Origin: an uncultured Marinobacter sp.
Lineage (GTDB): Bacteria; Pseudomonadota; Gammaproteobacteria; Pseudomonadales; Oleiphilaceae
DNA length: 64,000 nucleotides
Direction: 5' to 3'
Assembly: GCF_913055835.1 (NCBI RefSeq)
Contig: NZ_CAJXKQ010000013.1
Span: 1-64,000 of the forward strand
Shown piece after piece: positions 9,123-18,170 of this stretch (the stretch's first letter is position 1; each line of letters starts with the position of its first letter). The position numbers and the translations under genes are program-made. Below the pieces are notes generated by a model. It was not told the DNA's origin. It did not search any database and saw only the letters and a list, made by a program, of their open reading frames with translations.

Positions 9123-10760
9123 TTAGCTGTCGTGAACGGCATGCCAGAGATCGTCCTCCCGGAACGCCCGGTGCTCGGCCTCCAGTTTTAGCAAATGCGC
9201 CAGTGCTGATCGCGCCGCAAGGCCATGGATGGCCGCAGGAACATCGTCATAGGCTTTTGCCGTGAGGGCTTTCAGATCTACCGGAGCGAGGGCCTCCAGC
9301 GCCCGAGCCACCTTGTGCTCACGGGACAGGCGGTGGGTGATCAGGAAATCGATCACCGCTTCAGGGTGCCCCATAAGGAACCCGTGCGCCGGCGCAATGA
9401 AACGAACGGACTCGGCCAGCAACTCGTAAAGTGACTCGATATACGCCTTCATATCTCCGTCCGGCGGATTAATCACCACCGTCGAGCCCTGCATGATGTG
9501 GTCGCCGGAAAACAACAGCTTCTGGTCGGTCAGCAGAAAACACAGATGGTTCGAGGCATGGCCCGGGGTATGCAGCACCTTCAGAACCCCGGCTTCGGTC
9601 ACAATCAGATCGCCGTGGTCCGGCTCGTCGTCGGCGCGGAACGTCTGGTCCTGCCCGGCACCCGGGGGCGCTGGCCAACCGAACACCCGGCAACCGGTGC
9701 GCTCTTTCAGGGCGGCCACCGCTGGCGAATGGTCCTGGTGCGTGTGGGTCACCAGAACCTGATCAATCACGCCACCGGTCACCTCCAGAATCCGCTCGAT
9801 ATGAGACTCGTTGGCGGGGCCTGGATCAATCACCGTGAAGCGCTCATGGCCCAGGATATAGGTGTTGGTGCCCGGCCCGGTCATCATGCCCGGATTGGGC
9901 GCCGTCAGCCGGATCACCCGGGCCGCAACCTCAACCGCTTCACCGGGAATAATCTCCGCCTGCGTGGAACCTTCACCCTCCGGATCCAGCTTCGCCGCCT
10001 CATCATAGGCCGGCGCCCCGGGTTCCAGTATCACTGGCTTGTCCTTCTTCGTCGCCGGCCAGGGCTGATTGGGGTAGGGCTCGGGAGGATTGGCGTGGGC
10101 ATAGCGCATCAGCGCTTCGATGGTTTCAAAACCGTTGAGCACCCGCAACGTCCGGATCGTCGGCAGCCCCAGCAACCGCTGGCCGTTCCGATGATCCTCA
10201 AGAGCCTGCTCCGGGCGGATCCAGACATGATCAATCGTTTCCACCCCGTCGTGACCGGCCAGTTGACCTTCCGGCGCGGGCGTTACAAAAAACCGCGTAT
10301 CGAAACGCCGTGGCGGCCCCGGTGGTGTGATCCAGTGGCCAAGGTAAGCCAACCTGTCGAGCGGAATTGCCAACCCATGCTTTTCACACAGATTGGCCAG
10401 AGAAAGCTCGCCGTCGAACACAGACTTCCGGTCAGCGTGAACAGGGTGATCGCCGGATACGGGATTGCCCTGCTTATCCACGGCAACCAGAACCCCGGAC
10501 TCCTCGAAACACTCCCGAACCGCCGCCAGCATATAGTCCGCGCCGCCCTCATCGACACTCATGATCTGACTGATCTCGGCGTCTACGGTGCCGATTATAT
10601 GGTCCTGCCCATGAGTCTCGTCTTCCTCGACCCTTCCGCCGGGAAACACAAAATAGCCGGGCATAAACACAGCGTCCCAGGTCCGTTGCAACAGCAGGAC
10701 TTCAAGGCCATCGGAAGTATCACGAACCAGAACCAGTGTGGCAGCAGGACGAATTTCCAT
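9123..10760 (-). CDS. NUDIX hydrolase fused to metallo-beta-lactamase-fold hydrolase
   Basis: A 545-residue two-domain protein. The N-terminal part (about 1-230) is a NUDIX domain with a split box: FVFPGGRVEEDE, an insertion of about 30 residues, then AAVRECFEESGVL. That insertion is like the NUDT7/NUDT19 coenzyme-A-type enzymes. The C-terminal part (about 290-545) is an MBL-fold hydrolase of the LACTB2-like group, with THTHQDH for the metal site, HTPGHASNH and SGDHIMQGS. The ATG at 10758-10760 begins directly at the conserved MEIRPAATLVLV; the open frame further upstream runs into a dispersed repeat and is discarded. The fusion suggests action on nucleotide-linked or acyl-CoA-type substrates, which is inference. 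Confidence 0.85.
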   Translation of the reverse strand: MEIRPAATLVLVRDTSDGLEVLLLQRTWDAVFMPGYFVFPGGRVEEDETHGQDHIIGTVDAEISQIMSVDEGGADYMLAAVRECFEESGVLVAVDKQGNPVSGDHPVHADRKSVFDGELSLANLCEKHGLAIPLDRLAYLGHWITPPGPPRRFDTRFFVTPAPEGQLAGHDGVETIDHVWIRPEQALEDHRNGQRLLGLPTIRTLRVLNGFETIEALMRYAHANPPEPYPNQPWPATKKDKPVILEPGAPAYDEAAKLDPEGEGSTQAEIIPGEAVEVAARVIRLTAPNPGMMTGPGTNTYILGHERFTVIDPGPANESHIERILEVTGGVIDQVLVTHTHQDHSPAVAALKERTGCRVFGWPAPPGAGQDQTFRADDEPDHGDLIVTEAGVLKVLHTPGHASNHLCFLLTDQKLLFSGDHIMQGSTVVINPPDGDMKAYIESLYELLAESVRFIAPAHGFLMGHPEAVIDFLITHRLSREHKVARALEALAPVDLKALTAKAYDDVPAAIHGLAARSALAHLLKLEAEHRAFREDDLWHAVHDS

Positions 10761-10810
10761 AAGACTCCAGATACGTTCGTTATTATTCGGTGCGCGAACA
10801 AAGTACGAAC

Positions 10811-10920
10811 GATGGTTGGGAAAGGCCTTCCAAAACTGTCTGTCGCCAAGGATGGCGACAGTCAAGCGTCACATGGACGTGCCGCAAGGAGCGCGTTTTG
10901 GAAGGCCTTTCCCAGCCATC
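10811..10920 (+). repeat. Dispersed palindromic element, copy 1
   Basis: A 110-bp intergenic element with 26-base terminal inverted arms (gatggttgggaaaggcc... and its complement) differing at one position. Inside are two small hairpins with loops AAGGAT (stem ctgtcgcc/ggcgacag) and ATGGAC (stem cac/gtg). It lies between two divergent genes, 50 bases upstream of the NUDIX-MBL start and about 130 upstream of the thioesterase start. The layout matches four other copies in this window. Confidence 0.88.
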
Positions 10921-11052
10921 GCTCCGCCAAACCTCAACGCGCATGGACATGAAACCAAGATAACCCATTTGAAGGGCAAGATCCCAAGATGAACACTAAA
11001 GTCGAACAGCGTATGATTCGCCCCAAGATACGAAACGAAAACAGGAACCCCC

Positions 11053-11478
11053 GTGGCCCGAATCAAACTCTCCTTCCCGGATGACGTCTTCTGCTTCGAA
11101 ACCAGGATGCCGGTCAGAATCACCGACATCAACGGCGCCAACCACCTGGGCAATGACGCCCTCATCTCCATGCTTTCCGAAGCCCGGGCCCAATTCCTGG
11201 TCAACTACGGCATCCAGGAAGCCAGCAAGGACGGCACCGGCATTATCGTCACCGACCTGGCCACCATGTACCAGTCCGAATCCTTCTTCCCGGAAATGCT
11301 GCGCTTTGAAGTGGGCGTTATGGACTTCAACAAGTATGGGGGGGACTTCGTGTTCCGGGTCACCAAGGCCGAAAGCGGCCAGCCCGTGGCGCTGGCGAAG
11401 TATGGCTTCGTCTTCTTTAACTACCACCGCAAGGAAGTGGTGCCCGTGCCCGAGAGCTTCCGCTCACGCTTTGCCTGA
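11053..11478 (+). CDS. Hotdog-fold acyl-CoA thioesterase family protein
   Basis: A 141-residue single-domain hotdog protein of the 4HBT type. The helix motif HLGNDALISMLSEARAQFL near residues 33-51 follows the acidic ITDINGANH region, where YbgC/4HBT enzymes keep their catalytic residues. Members hydrolyse acyl-CoA or acyl-ACP thioesters. The start is a GTG at 11053 with AGGAA five bases upstream; no in-frame ATG precedes it. The gene follows the palindromic repeat copy 1 and overlaps the convergent MATE gene by 15 bases. Substrate is unknown. Confidence 0.82.
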   Translation: MARIKLSFPDDVFCFETRMPVRITDINGANHLGNDALISMLSEARAQFLVNYGIQEASKDGTGIIVTDLATMYQSESFFPEMLRFEVGVMDFNKYGGDFVFRVTKAESGQPVALAKYGFVFFNYHRKEVVPVPESFRSRFA

Positions 11479-12801
11479 GGCGAGCTCCGCCTTCAAACGC
11501 GTCATGCCGGCACGGTAAAAGCTGTAAGCCATGGCGCCTGCAAACAGATTGCCCACTAGCGCACCACTCATAAGCCCATAGATGCCATTGATCTGGCTAC
11601 CAATCCAGAGCAGTGGCAGAAAGCAGAGAAACAGCCGCAGGGTGGACACCAGCAGGGCCCGCATCGCCAGCCCCAGCGCATTGCACACCGACACCATCAG
11701 CATACAGACCCCCAGACCGCTGTAACTCAGCGGCACTCGAACCAGATAACCGGCCAGCACTCCCTGAACGGCGCGGTCGCTGGAGAACAGCTCGGATACC
11801 AGCCCGGAGGCCACCAGCCAGATCAAGCCAATGGCCAACTGCCAGAGCACCACGAAACGCACGGCCAGGCGTACCAGTTTGCGGATCTGCTCGATATCCC
11901 CCGCGCCCAGCATCCGGCCGATCATCGGTGGCATAGACATCGTCAGGGCGAGCACCACCACAATGGAGAAGAATTCCAGGCGGGTACCCAGGCCCCAGGC
12001 GGCGACCGCTGCAGAACCAAACCCGGCCACCAGGGCCGTCGCCAGCATGGCCGAAACCGCAGGCATAAGCTGGCTGACCATGGCGGGGGCCATGATGCTG
12101 TTGAGCTGCTTCAGGGCCTTCCAGAGCGCAAGCTCCTGGAGATCAAAGCGCACCCAATGGCGTTTCAGGAGCTTCGGGTAGATCACCAGGCAGCCGATAC
12201 CAAAAGAGGTAATGGTGGCCCAGGCGGCACCGGGCAGGCCCCAGCCGAAAACAAAGATATAGAGCGGGTCCAGGGCGATGTTGGTCAGGCTCGTGGCCAC
12301 CATCATGTACCCGGGCAATTTGGTATCGCCGTGGGACCGGCAAACGCTGTAGCCGAAGTACAGGAAGGCCCCCGTCCAGGCGGCCATCAGCCAGGGCACC
12401 CAGTATTGCCGGATCAGCGGCAGCAGCGAGTCTTCCGCGCCAAGCGCAGTCATGATCTGCCCCTGCAGAAACCACAGAGCGACGCAGATAACAAAAACGA
12501 GGCTGCCGCCAACGGTAATAATCAGACCGCCCAGCCGGTAAGCCCGCAGCTCATCCCCGGCACCCAGCGTGCGGGAGACAATCGCCGTGGTAGCAATCCC
12601 CAGACCCACCTGAAGGCCGATGATCAGTTGCTGCATAGGCAGGGTAAAGCCCAGCGCCGCCAGCGGATCCCGGCCAAGCTGACCCACGAAGGCACTGTCG
12701 GCCAGCTGGAAGGTCATCAGGGATAACACGCCGAACAGCATGGGCCAGGTCATGCTGTAGAGCTGGCGGGCCAGGGATGGGTTCTGGGTGGTGGTCTGCA
12801 C
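11464..12801 (-). CDS. MATE-family multidrug/Na+ antiporter
   Basis: A 445-residue inner-membrane transporter with twelve hydrophobic segments in two related halves. The N-terminal half carries SLMTFQLADSAFVGQLG and PMQQLIIGLQVGLGIATT, which place it in the MATE family, of the NorM/DinF type. Such proteins expel cationic drugs or metabolites against Na+ or H+. The substrate cannot be told. No regulator is adjacent, and the 5' region toward tpx contains a palindromic repeat on the same strand. Confidence 0.9.
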   Translation of the reverse strand: MQTTTQNPSLARQLYSMTWPMLFGVLSLMTFQLADSAFVGQLGRDPLAALGFTLPMQQLIIGLQVGLGIATTAIVSRTLGAGDELRAYRLGGLIITVGGSLVFVICVALWFLQGQIMTALGAEDSLLPLIRQYWVPWLMAAWTGAFLYFGYSVCRSHGDTKLPGYMMVATSLTNIALDPLYIFVFGWGLPGAAWATITSFGIGCLVIYPKLLKRHWVRFDLQELALWKALKQLNSIMAPAMVSQLMPAVSAMLATALVAGFGSAAVAAWGLGTRLEFFSIVVVLALTMSMPPMIGRMLGAGDIEQIRKLVRLAVRFVVLWQLAIGLIWLVASGLVSELFSSDRAVQGVLAGYLVRVPLSYSGLGVCMLMVSVCNALGLAMRALLVSTLRLFLCFLPLLWIGSQINGIYGLMSGALVGNLFAGAMAYSFYRAGMTRLKAELASGKA

Positions 12802-12910
12802 GGGGTGGTGTGGGCCTTCGGTTGAGATTCGGGCTTTGGGCGGGGATTCTAACAGGTCCTGGCTTCGGTGTTAGCAGGCCCGTCGGCGCGGCTTAGGGTG
12901 CATGCAGCCA

Positions 12911-13007
12911 GATGGGGGCGACTTTCTGAAACACGCTGTAAATACGTCCATGTACGCTCGGCTCCGCCATCCCTGGCTCCGCACGGTTTCAGAAAGCCGC
13001 CCCCATC
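12911..13007 (-). repeat. Dispersed palindromic element, copy 2 (reverse orientation)
   Basis: A 97-bp element with 22-base inverted arms matching at 21 positions (gatgggggcgactttctgaa on the left). Read on the minus strand it carries two internal hairpins with loops AGGGAT (stem gcc/ggc) and ATGGAC (stem tac/gta). It lies just downstream of tpx and upstream of the MATE gene, oriented with both. Its outer arm sequence differs strongly from the other copies although the palindrome is kept. Confidence 0.85.
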
Positions 13008-13062
13008 CGGCTGCCCCCGGCAATTGGCGGTTAAGCCAACTGCTCGGTTTTGGAGAAAACGA

Positions 13063-13560
13063 TCAAAGCGCCTTCAAGGCCGCATCGTAATCCGGCTCGT
13101 CCTTGATCTCATCGACCAGTTGGCTGTGGATAACCTTGTTGTTCTCGTCCAGAACAACCACCGCCCGGGCGCAGAGACCGGCCAGGGGACCGTCCTGGAT
13201 GGCGACGCCGTAGTCCTGCTGGAAGCTGTAGTTCCGGAAGGTGGAGAGGGTTTCGACGTTTTTCAGGCCTTCGGCGCCGCAGAACCGGGCAGCCGCGAAG
13301 GGCAGGTCGGCGGAAACGACGAGGACCACGGTGTTGTCGAGGCTGCCGGCCTTTTCGTTGAACTTACGGGTGGAGGCAGCGCACACGCCGGTGTCGATGC
13401 TGGGGATGATGTTCAGGATCTTGCGCTTGCCGGCCCAGTTGTCGAGTTTGACTTCTTCCAGGCCGCTGTTGGTCAGGGTAAAGGGAGGCGCATTGTCCCC
13501 TGTTTGGGGAAATTTACCGCTCAATTCTATGGGATTGCCGTCCAGGTTTACGCTGCTCAT
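13063..13560 (-). CDS. tpx: Thiol peroxidase Tpx
   Basis: A 165-residue atypical two-cysteine peroxiredoxin that reduces H2O2 and organic peroxides using thioredoxin. The peroxidatic cysteine is Cys60 in [16 protein letters not shown], and the resolving cysteine is Cys94 in [14 protein letters not shown], matching the Cys61/Cys95 pair of E. coli Tpx in spacing. Length is normal for the family. It is read alone, with GAGCAAATACT before its ATG, and is followed on the same strand by a palindromic repeat that could end its transcript. Confidence 0.96.
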   Translation of the reverse strand: MSSVNLDGNPIELSGKFPQTGDNAPPFTLTNSGLEEVKLDNWAGKRKILNIIPSIDTGVCAASTRKFNEKAGSLDNTVVLVVSADLPFAAARFCGAEGLKNVETLSTFRNYSFQQDYGVAIQDGPLAGLCARAVVVLDENNKVIHSQLVDEIKDEPDYDAALKAL

Positions 13561-13630
13561 AGTATTTGCTCCTCGGTGTCTGGGTTAGAGTGTTAAGTAC
13601 TCTGTGTAGACCACTTTGGATGATTTTGCC

Positions 13631-14851
13631 TTAATTGCCGGTCGCGCCTTGTGGCTCGAAACCCTTGGCAGGATAACGCTGAACCAGCACCAGATAACAG
13701 CCCATGGCAATGGCGGCGCAGGCTGCGATGATGGTGGCCATGACCAGGGAGGTGCCATCGTGCAGGTGGCCCACCAGCATACCGGCAACGGCTGCGACGG
13801 CCATCTGGGTGAAACCGAACAGGGCAGAGGCTGAGCCGGCCATGGTCGGGAAGTTCGCCAGGGCGCCGGCCATGGTCTGGGGCAGAACCATTCCGGTACC
13901 GACCATGAACAGGGCCTGGGGCAGGATCACCGCCCAGACATTGAACACTTCGCTCAATGCCAGTAGGGCCATCAGGCTGCCGCCGCCGACGGCGATAATC
14001 AGGCCACGAATCAGGATCTGATCGGGTAGCAGACTGCGCCCCAGGCGAACGGCAGTGAGATTACCGATAATGTACCCGGCCACCATGCAGGCGAAATACA
14101 GACCGAACTGTTCTGTCGGCACGCCCAGGAAATCAATGAGAACAAACGACGAGCCGGATAGAAACGCGAACAGGCCAGAGAAAATCAGCGCGTTGGTCAG
14201 GGTGTAACCCAGGAAACTGATGTCCCTCGCAATAGTCCGGTAGTTACGCAGCAGACTGCAGAGTTTCAGGGACTGGCGATACTCTGGCCGCATCGGTTCG
14301 GGAATACCAAAGGCCACCACCACCGCCATGACCAGGGCGTAGCCACCCAGAGCGAGGAATACCGAAGCCCAGCCCAGGTTGGCCGTCAGCAAGCCACCGA
14401 TGGTCGGCGCGACTGCCGGCGCCAGGGCCATAATACTGGCCAGGATGGCGAGAATCTTGGCTGCTTCGCGGGGTGTATAGATATCACGAATGGCTGCCCG
14501 CCCCAGAACCGGGCCGGCAGACCCGCCAAGGGCTTGCAGGAAACGGCACAGGATCAAGGTTTCAATATTGGTTGCCAGCGCACAGCCAATACTGGCAATG
14601 GCGAAAAGCACGAAACCACCAATCATGATCGGCTTGCGACCAAACCGGTCCGCCAACGGACCGCAAATCAGCTGGGCAATGGCAAAGCCCACCAGATAAA
14701 GGCTCAGAGTCAGCTGAACCTGATCGGTACCGGTTGCGAAGTCTGAACCAATCTGTGGCAGTGCCGGCAAATACATGTCCGTCGCCAGCGGCCCAAGGGC
14801 CACGGCGGCGGCGAGAAGTATCGTTGTCCAGACACTGGTTAAAGTCAGCAT
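13631..14851 (-). CDS. Bcr/CflA-family multidrug efflux MFS transporter
   Basis: A 406-residue major facilitator with twelve hydrophobic segments. The first loop holds ATDMYLPALPQIGSDF, the signature of Bcr/CflA drug-H+ antiporters (14-TM-like but 12-TM topology), followed by LICGPLADRFGRKPIM, the MFS loop 2-3 motif. The GPVLGRAAIRD segment is motif C-like. Members export bicyclomycin, sulfonamides or chloramphenicol. The gene is read toward tpx with a 70-base gap. No regulator is close except the LysR gene upstream on the same strand, separated by a repeat. Confidence 0.92.
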   Translation of the reverse strand: MLTLTSVWTTILLAAAVALGPLATDMYLPALPQIGSDFATGTDQVQLTLSLYLVGFAIAQLICGPLADRFGRKPIMIGGFVLFAIASIGCALATNIETLILCRFLQALGGSAGPVLGRAAIRDIYTPREAAKILAILASIMALAPAVAPTIGGLLTANLGWASVFLALGGYALVMAVVVAFGIPEPMRPEYRQSLKLCSLLRNYRTIARDISFLGYTLTNALIFSGLFAFLSGSSFVLIDFLGVPTEQFGLYFACMVAGYIIGNLTAVRLGRSLLPDQILIRGLIIAVGGGSLMALLALSEVFNVWAVILPQALFMVGTGMVLPQTMAGALANFPTMAGSASALFGFTQMAVAAVAGMLVGHLHDGTSLVMATIIAACAAIAMGCYLVLVQRYPAKGFEPQGATGN

Positions 14852-14900
14852 GGTTTTCCTAATGCTTTGTCAGAGAGTTACCGAAAGAGTTACGACAGGT

Positions 14901-15004
14901 CAGGTTGGGAAAGGCTTTCCAAAACTGTAGAGGGCCAAGGATGGCCCGAAACAAGCGCACAGGGATGTGCTTGTAGCGTGTTTTGGAAAGCCTTTCCCAA
15001 CCTG
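14901..15004 (+). repeat. Dispersed palindromic element, copy 3
   Basis: A 104-bp element whose 25-base terminal arms are perfectly complementary (caggttgggaaaggctttcc on the left). Its two inner hairpins read gggcc-AAGGAT-ggccc and gcac-AGGGAT-gtgc. The second is close to the known CsrA SELEX consensus RUACARGGAUGU. It lies between the Bcr-type gene and the LysR gene. Confidence 0.9.
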
Positions 15005-15094
15005 GCCGACCGCTGAGTAATGGCAGTCTAGGTGAGAGGAGGTAAGAAGATAACGCCGGCAAAGCTCATACAACCTATGAGAAAAACTAATTGA

Positions 15095-16006
15095 TTAGCT
15101 TTTCAGACCGTTAAGCGTAGCGGCCACGGCATTCACCTGGTTGCGCAGCCACTTGTGGGCAGGATCGTTCTGATTTCGGCGATGCCACAACATCAGCAGG
15201 GTAAAAGGCTTGAAATCAAAGGGCAGGGGAATCCAGGCGAAGTCGCGAAGTAAGTGTTTGCTCATGCCTTGAGGCGCCGTGGCCAGCATGTCCGTGCCCC
15301 GAAGAAATTCCGGCAGGCCGGAAAAGTTGGACACCGTCACCACATTGCGACGAACCAGGCCCCGGGCTTCCATGGCGGTTTCCACAGTAGGTTTCTCCCC
15401 CGTGGCAAACAACAGGGCGATGTGGTCTGCCTTCAGATATTCCGGCAGATCCGCTGGCGGTTTCCGGAACTCGGGATCGTAGAACACCACCATCCGATCG
15501 GCCATCAGGCCCCGCTGCATGATGTCCGTCGCCTCCGGCGCGTGGGGAGAAATCACCAGGTCACAGACATCCTTTCGCAACAGGTCGGCCCGGGGGATAC
15601 CGGAGGGGATAACCTGGAGGCTGATACCCGGAGCCTCTTGCCGCAGCGTCCTCACCAGACCGGGCAACAGCAGATCCCGCTGGTAGTCATTGGCAGCAAT
15701 CGTAAACGTGAACTCGGCCGTGGCGGGGCTGAAGGGTGGGCCCGAAGACAGCGACTGCAGGTCATCCAGGATCTGACGAATATGCGGTCCCGCCTGCAGT
15801 GCGTAGCGGGTTGGAACAATGCCCCGCCCGGATTTAACGAACAGGGGATCCCCCAGAGCCTGCCGCAGGCGCTCCAGCGTGTGGCTCACCGCCGACTGGG
15901 TAACGCCCAGCCGGACAGCGGCACGGGACACACTGCCTTCATCCAGCACTGCCAGAAAAGTACTCAGGGCCCGGAAATCCAGGTTAAATTTATCAATCGG
16001 GTTCAT
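15095..16006 (-). CDS. LysR-family transcriptional regulator
   Basis: A 303-residue LTTR. The N-terminal winged helix (about residues 10-70) includes FLAVLDEGSVSRAAVRLGV and TQSAVSHTLERLRQALGDPLF. The C-terminal two-lobed co-inducer domain spans about 95-295, with TIAANDYQRDLLLPGL resembling the NodD/SyrM-like branch. No target gene is divergently placed against it, as LTTRs often have; the upstream neighbour, a hydrolase, is on the same strand with a 33-base gap. The effector is unknown. Confidence 0.9.
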   Translation of the reverse strand: MNPIDKFNLDFRALSTFLAVLDEGSVSRAAVRLGVTQSAVSHTLERLRQALGDPLFVKSGRGIVPTRYALQAGPHIRQILDDLQSLSSGPPFSPATAEFTFTIAANDYQRDLLLPGLVRTLRQEAPGISLQVIPSGIPRADLLRKDVCDLVISPHAPEATDIMQRGLMADRMVVFYDPEFRKPPADLPEYLKADHIALLFATGEKPTVETAMEARGLVRRNVVTVSNFSGLPEFLRGTDMLATAPQGMSKHLLRDFAWIPLPFDFKPFTLLMLWHRRNQNDPAHKWLRNQVNAVAATLNGLKS

Positions 16007-16039
16007 GAATCGCAGTGTAACCCGCTGACTGCGGTGGCG

Positions 16040-17263
16040 CTACGGCGCCTTGGTAGACTCATTCGCCTGGATAAAGGAACCAATGGCCTGTGCCAGATCA
16101 TCGAACCAGGGGTTGTAGGTCAGCCGGCTGGTAAACACTGGCCGCTCCGTGTCGTGCCAGGCGCTGAACCAGAGATCCTTCTTCGACAGCTGCCGACAAT
16201 CCTCAAGGGAAATGTTGTTCGGTTCCAGGCACCGTTGCAAAGGCGCGCCCAGACCATAGAGTTCGTTGTCCGGCGCAATTAGCAGGGACTGGTGAGAAAA
16301 CTCGAGGATATTGCTGTCAGGCAGATAGCTGTTCAGAAAACGGATCCGATCGTCGGCCTGTGTATCCGGCCAGGGTTCACGGGTATCCCGAAAAATCATC
16401 ATGGCGTTTCCGGAATTGGTAAACCTCTCTCGAAACTGAGTGACGAGATAGTTGAGATTGATCACCGAATCCGCTTCCGTCGCCGCCAGGAACAGCGGTA
16501 TATCAATGCTTTCCTGCTGGTTTATCCGGCTCTGGGCTGCCGAGATGACATCGCCGATCTGACTGCCGGCGTTGAAAGAAAAAGACTCGTATTTGACCGG
16601 ATTGAGCTCAGGCTCTTTCTCCACGAAATCGCCAAACACATCGGCAATCGGGGCAAGCCAGAGGTAATCCCGCAAACCGTTGAGTTGCCACGCAGGTGCA
16701 ACCGCAACAAGCCCCGCCGGCCGCGGACCGGCTTCCCCCAACGCATATCCAGTCGCCAGTGCGCCACCCAGTGAAAAGCCGCCGATAAACGCCCGGTCGA
16801 CATCCCTTGAAAGGGCTACAAAGTGATTTCGAACCTGAGTGCGCCAGACCTTCGCGCTGGCCGTCACCATATCGCCTGGCCGTGTGCCGTGCCCCTGCAG
16901 CAACAGGGTCCGGACCTCTATGCACCGATCTGCCAGGTACCGGGCCAGATCCCGGAACACGAAGGGCGAATCGCTCAAGCCGTGAACCAGCAATATCCCG
17001 GTACTGTCTCCGGACTCGCAACCTGCCGCCGGTGCCAGCCTGTAAGGCAGGTTCCAAAGCACCTGCTGGCCCCGATCAAAGCCCTCCACCGGAACCAGGT
17101 TCGTCTCGACATAGGCTTTGACAGATTCCACATAACGGTCGAAATCCGTAACCGGTTCGGCCCCCAACGTCGATGGCCCTGGCGAGTAGAGTTGAGTGCT
17201 GGTGGCGCAGGCGGCGGTTGAGGCCAATGCCAGTAAAACGAGTAGATTCCTGAGGTTAGTCAT
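16040..17263 (-). CDS. Alpha/beta hydrolase, probable lipoprotein or exported
   Basis: A 407-residue alpha/beta-hydrolase-fold protein. The nucleophile elbow is GGFSLGGAL, the oxyanion region is VHGLSDSPFVFRDLA, a candidate acid lies in AATEADSVIN, and the base histidine in EFSHQSLL. The N-terminus (LLVLLALASTAACATS) is a signal peptide with a cysteine at the expected lipidation point, although the lipobox is weak because Thr stands at -3. The ATG at 17261-17263 was chosen because the preceding open frame lacks a signal sequence and overlaps the 5' region of the divergent HAD gene. Substrate is unknown, probably an ester or lipid. Confidence 0.78.
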   Translation of the reverse strand: MTNLRNLLVLLALASTAACATSTQLYSPGPSTLGAEPVTDFDRYVESVKAYVETNLVPVEGFDRGQQVLWNLPYRLAPAAGCESGDSTGILLVHGLSDSPFVFRDLARYLADRCIEVRTLLLQGHGTRPGDMVTASAKVWRTQVRNHFVALSRDVDRAFIGGFSLGGALATGYALGEAGPRPAGLVAVAPAWQLNGLRDYLWLAPIADVFGDFVEKEPELNPVKYESFSFNAGSQIGDVISAAQSRINQQESIDIPLFLAATEADSVINLNYLVTQFRERFTNSGNAMMIFRDTREPWPDTQADDRIRFLNSYLPDSNILEFSHQSLLIAPDNELYGLGAPLQRCLEPNNISLEDCRQLSKKDLWFSAWHDTERPVFTSRLTYNPWFDDLAQAIGSFIQANESTKAP

Positions 17264-17352
17264 AGCCGATTGTATTGAGTGATCGTTCAAATCCCGATAC
17301 TGTGAGTTCAGTATACGACTCGAAACCCCCTTCCGGATGAGGAGCCCCACCG

Positions 17353-18024
17353 ATGAGCATGACCCTTGCTTTCGATGTCTACGGAACACTCGTTGACCCC
17401 ATGGGCATGTCCCGCCTGCTGGCGGAAGATGCGGGCGATAGCGCAGAAGCCGTGGCCGCGCTTTGGCGGGAGAAGCAGCTGGAGTTCTCGTTCCGAAAGG
17501 GCCTCATGAAAGTCTACGAAGATTTCGGTGTCTGCACCCGCCAAGCCCTGCGCTACGCCATGGCCACCCACAAACTGACCCTGTCCGAAGAACGCGAAAA
17601 CGCCCTGATGGCGGCCTACCTTTCTCTTCCCGCCTTCGACGATGCCTTGCCGGCACTGAAAACCCTGAAAGGGCAGTATCCGCTGTTCGCGTTTTCCAAT
17701 GGAAGTTATCCCGCGCTGGAGAAGGTATTAGGGCATAACGATCTGTTGGACCAGTTTGAAGGCCTGGTGTCGGTAGACGACATCAAAAGCTTCAAGCCCG
17801 ATCCGGCTGTCTACACCCATGCCCGTCGGGCTACGGGCTGTTGGGAGAAACCCTTGTGTCTGGTTTCAAGTAATGCCTGGGATGTCATCGGTGCCCGGGC
17901 TGCCGGATTATTCGCCATCTGGGTACAGAGGGATCGGGATAAGGTTTTTGAAGACTGGGGCATACAGCCTTCAGCAGTCATCAATGGTCTTTCAGAACTA
18001 GAAGCAACCTTGAAGAACCTCTGA
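17353..18024 (+). CDS. Type II haloacid dehalogenase (HAD superfamily)
   Basis: A 223-residue HAD hydrolase of the L-2-haloacid dehalogenase subfamily. The nucleophile Asp8 is in FDVYGTLVDP, motif II is FAFSNGS, the Lys of motif III is in SFKPDPAVYTHA, and the acidic motif IV appears as LVSSNAWDVIGARAAG. The SSNAWD form is diagnostic for haloacid dehalogenases rather than phosphatases. The enzyme hydrolyses 2-haloalkanoic acids to 2-hydroxy acids, though physiological substrates vary. It is divergent from the hydrolase at 17263 and is followed by palindromic repeat copy 4. Confidence 0.9.
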   Translation: MSMTLAFDVYGTLVDPMGMSRLLAEDAGDSAEAVAALWREKQLEFSFRKGLMKVYEDFGVCTRQALRYAMATHKLTLSEERENALMAAYLSLPAFDDALPALKTLKGQYPLFAFSNGSYPALEKVLGHNDLLDQFEGLVSVDDIKSFKPDPAVYTHARRATGCWEKPLCLVSSNAWDVIGARAAGLFAIWVQRDRDKVFEDWGIQPSAVINGLSELEATLKNL

Positions 18025-18034
18025 AGCTAGCGGA

Positions 18035-18148
18035 GGCAGGTGTCGGGAGGGCTTTCCAAAACTGTCTGTCGCCATGGATGGCGACAGTCAAGCGTCACAT
18101 GGACGTGCCGCAAGGAGCGTGTTTTGGAAAGCCCTCCCGACACCTGCC
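18035..18148 (+). repeat. Dispersed palindromic element, copy 4
   Basis: A 114-bp element with perfectly complementary 28-base arms (ggcaggtgtcgggagggctt on the left). Inner hairpins: ctgtcgcc-ATGGAT-ggcgacag, and a smaller cac-ATGGAC-gtg. The centre is almost identical to copy 1, but the outer arms differ, with matched changes on both sides. It fills the space between two convergent genes, 11 bases after the HAD stop. Confidence 0.9.
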
Positions 18149-18170
18149 GGCAATCTCCAATCTCAAAGCA

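Noticed and set aside
9498..10952. Long plus-strand open frame (about 484 codons) opposite the NUDIX-MBL gene
   Set aside because: It is fully antisense to a gene with clear domains; the long frame is explained by GC-rich codon usage. It has no recognisable domain.
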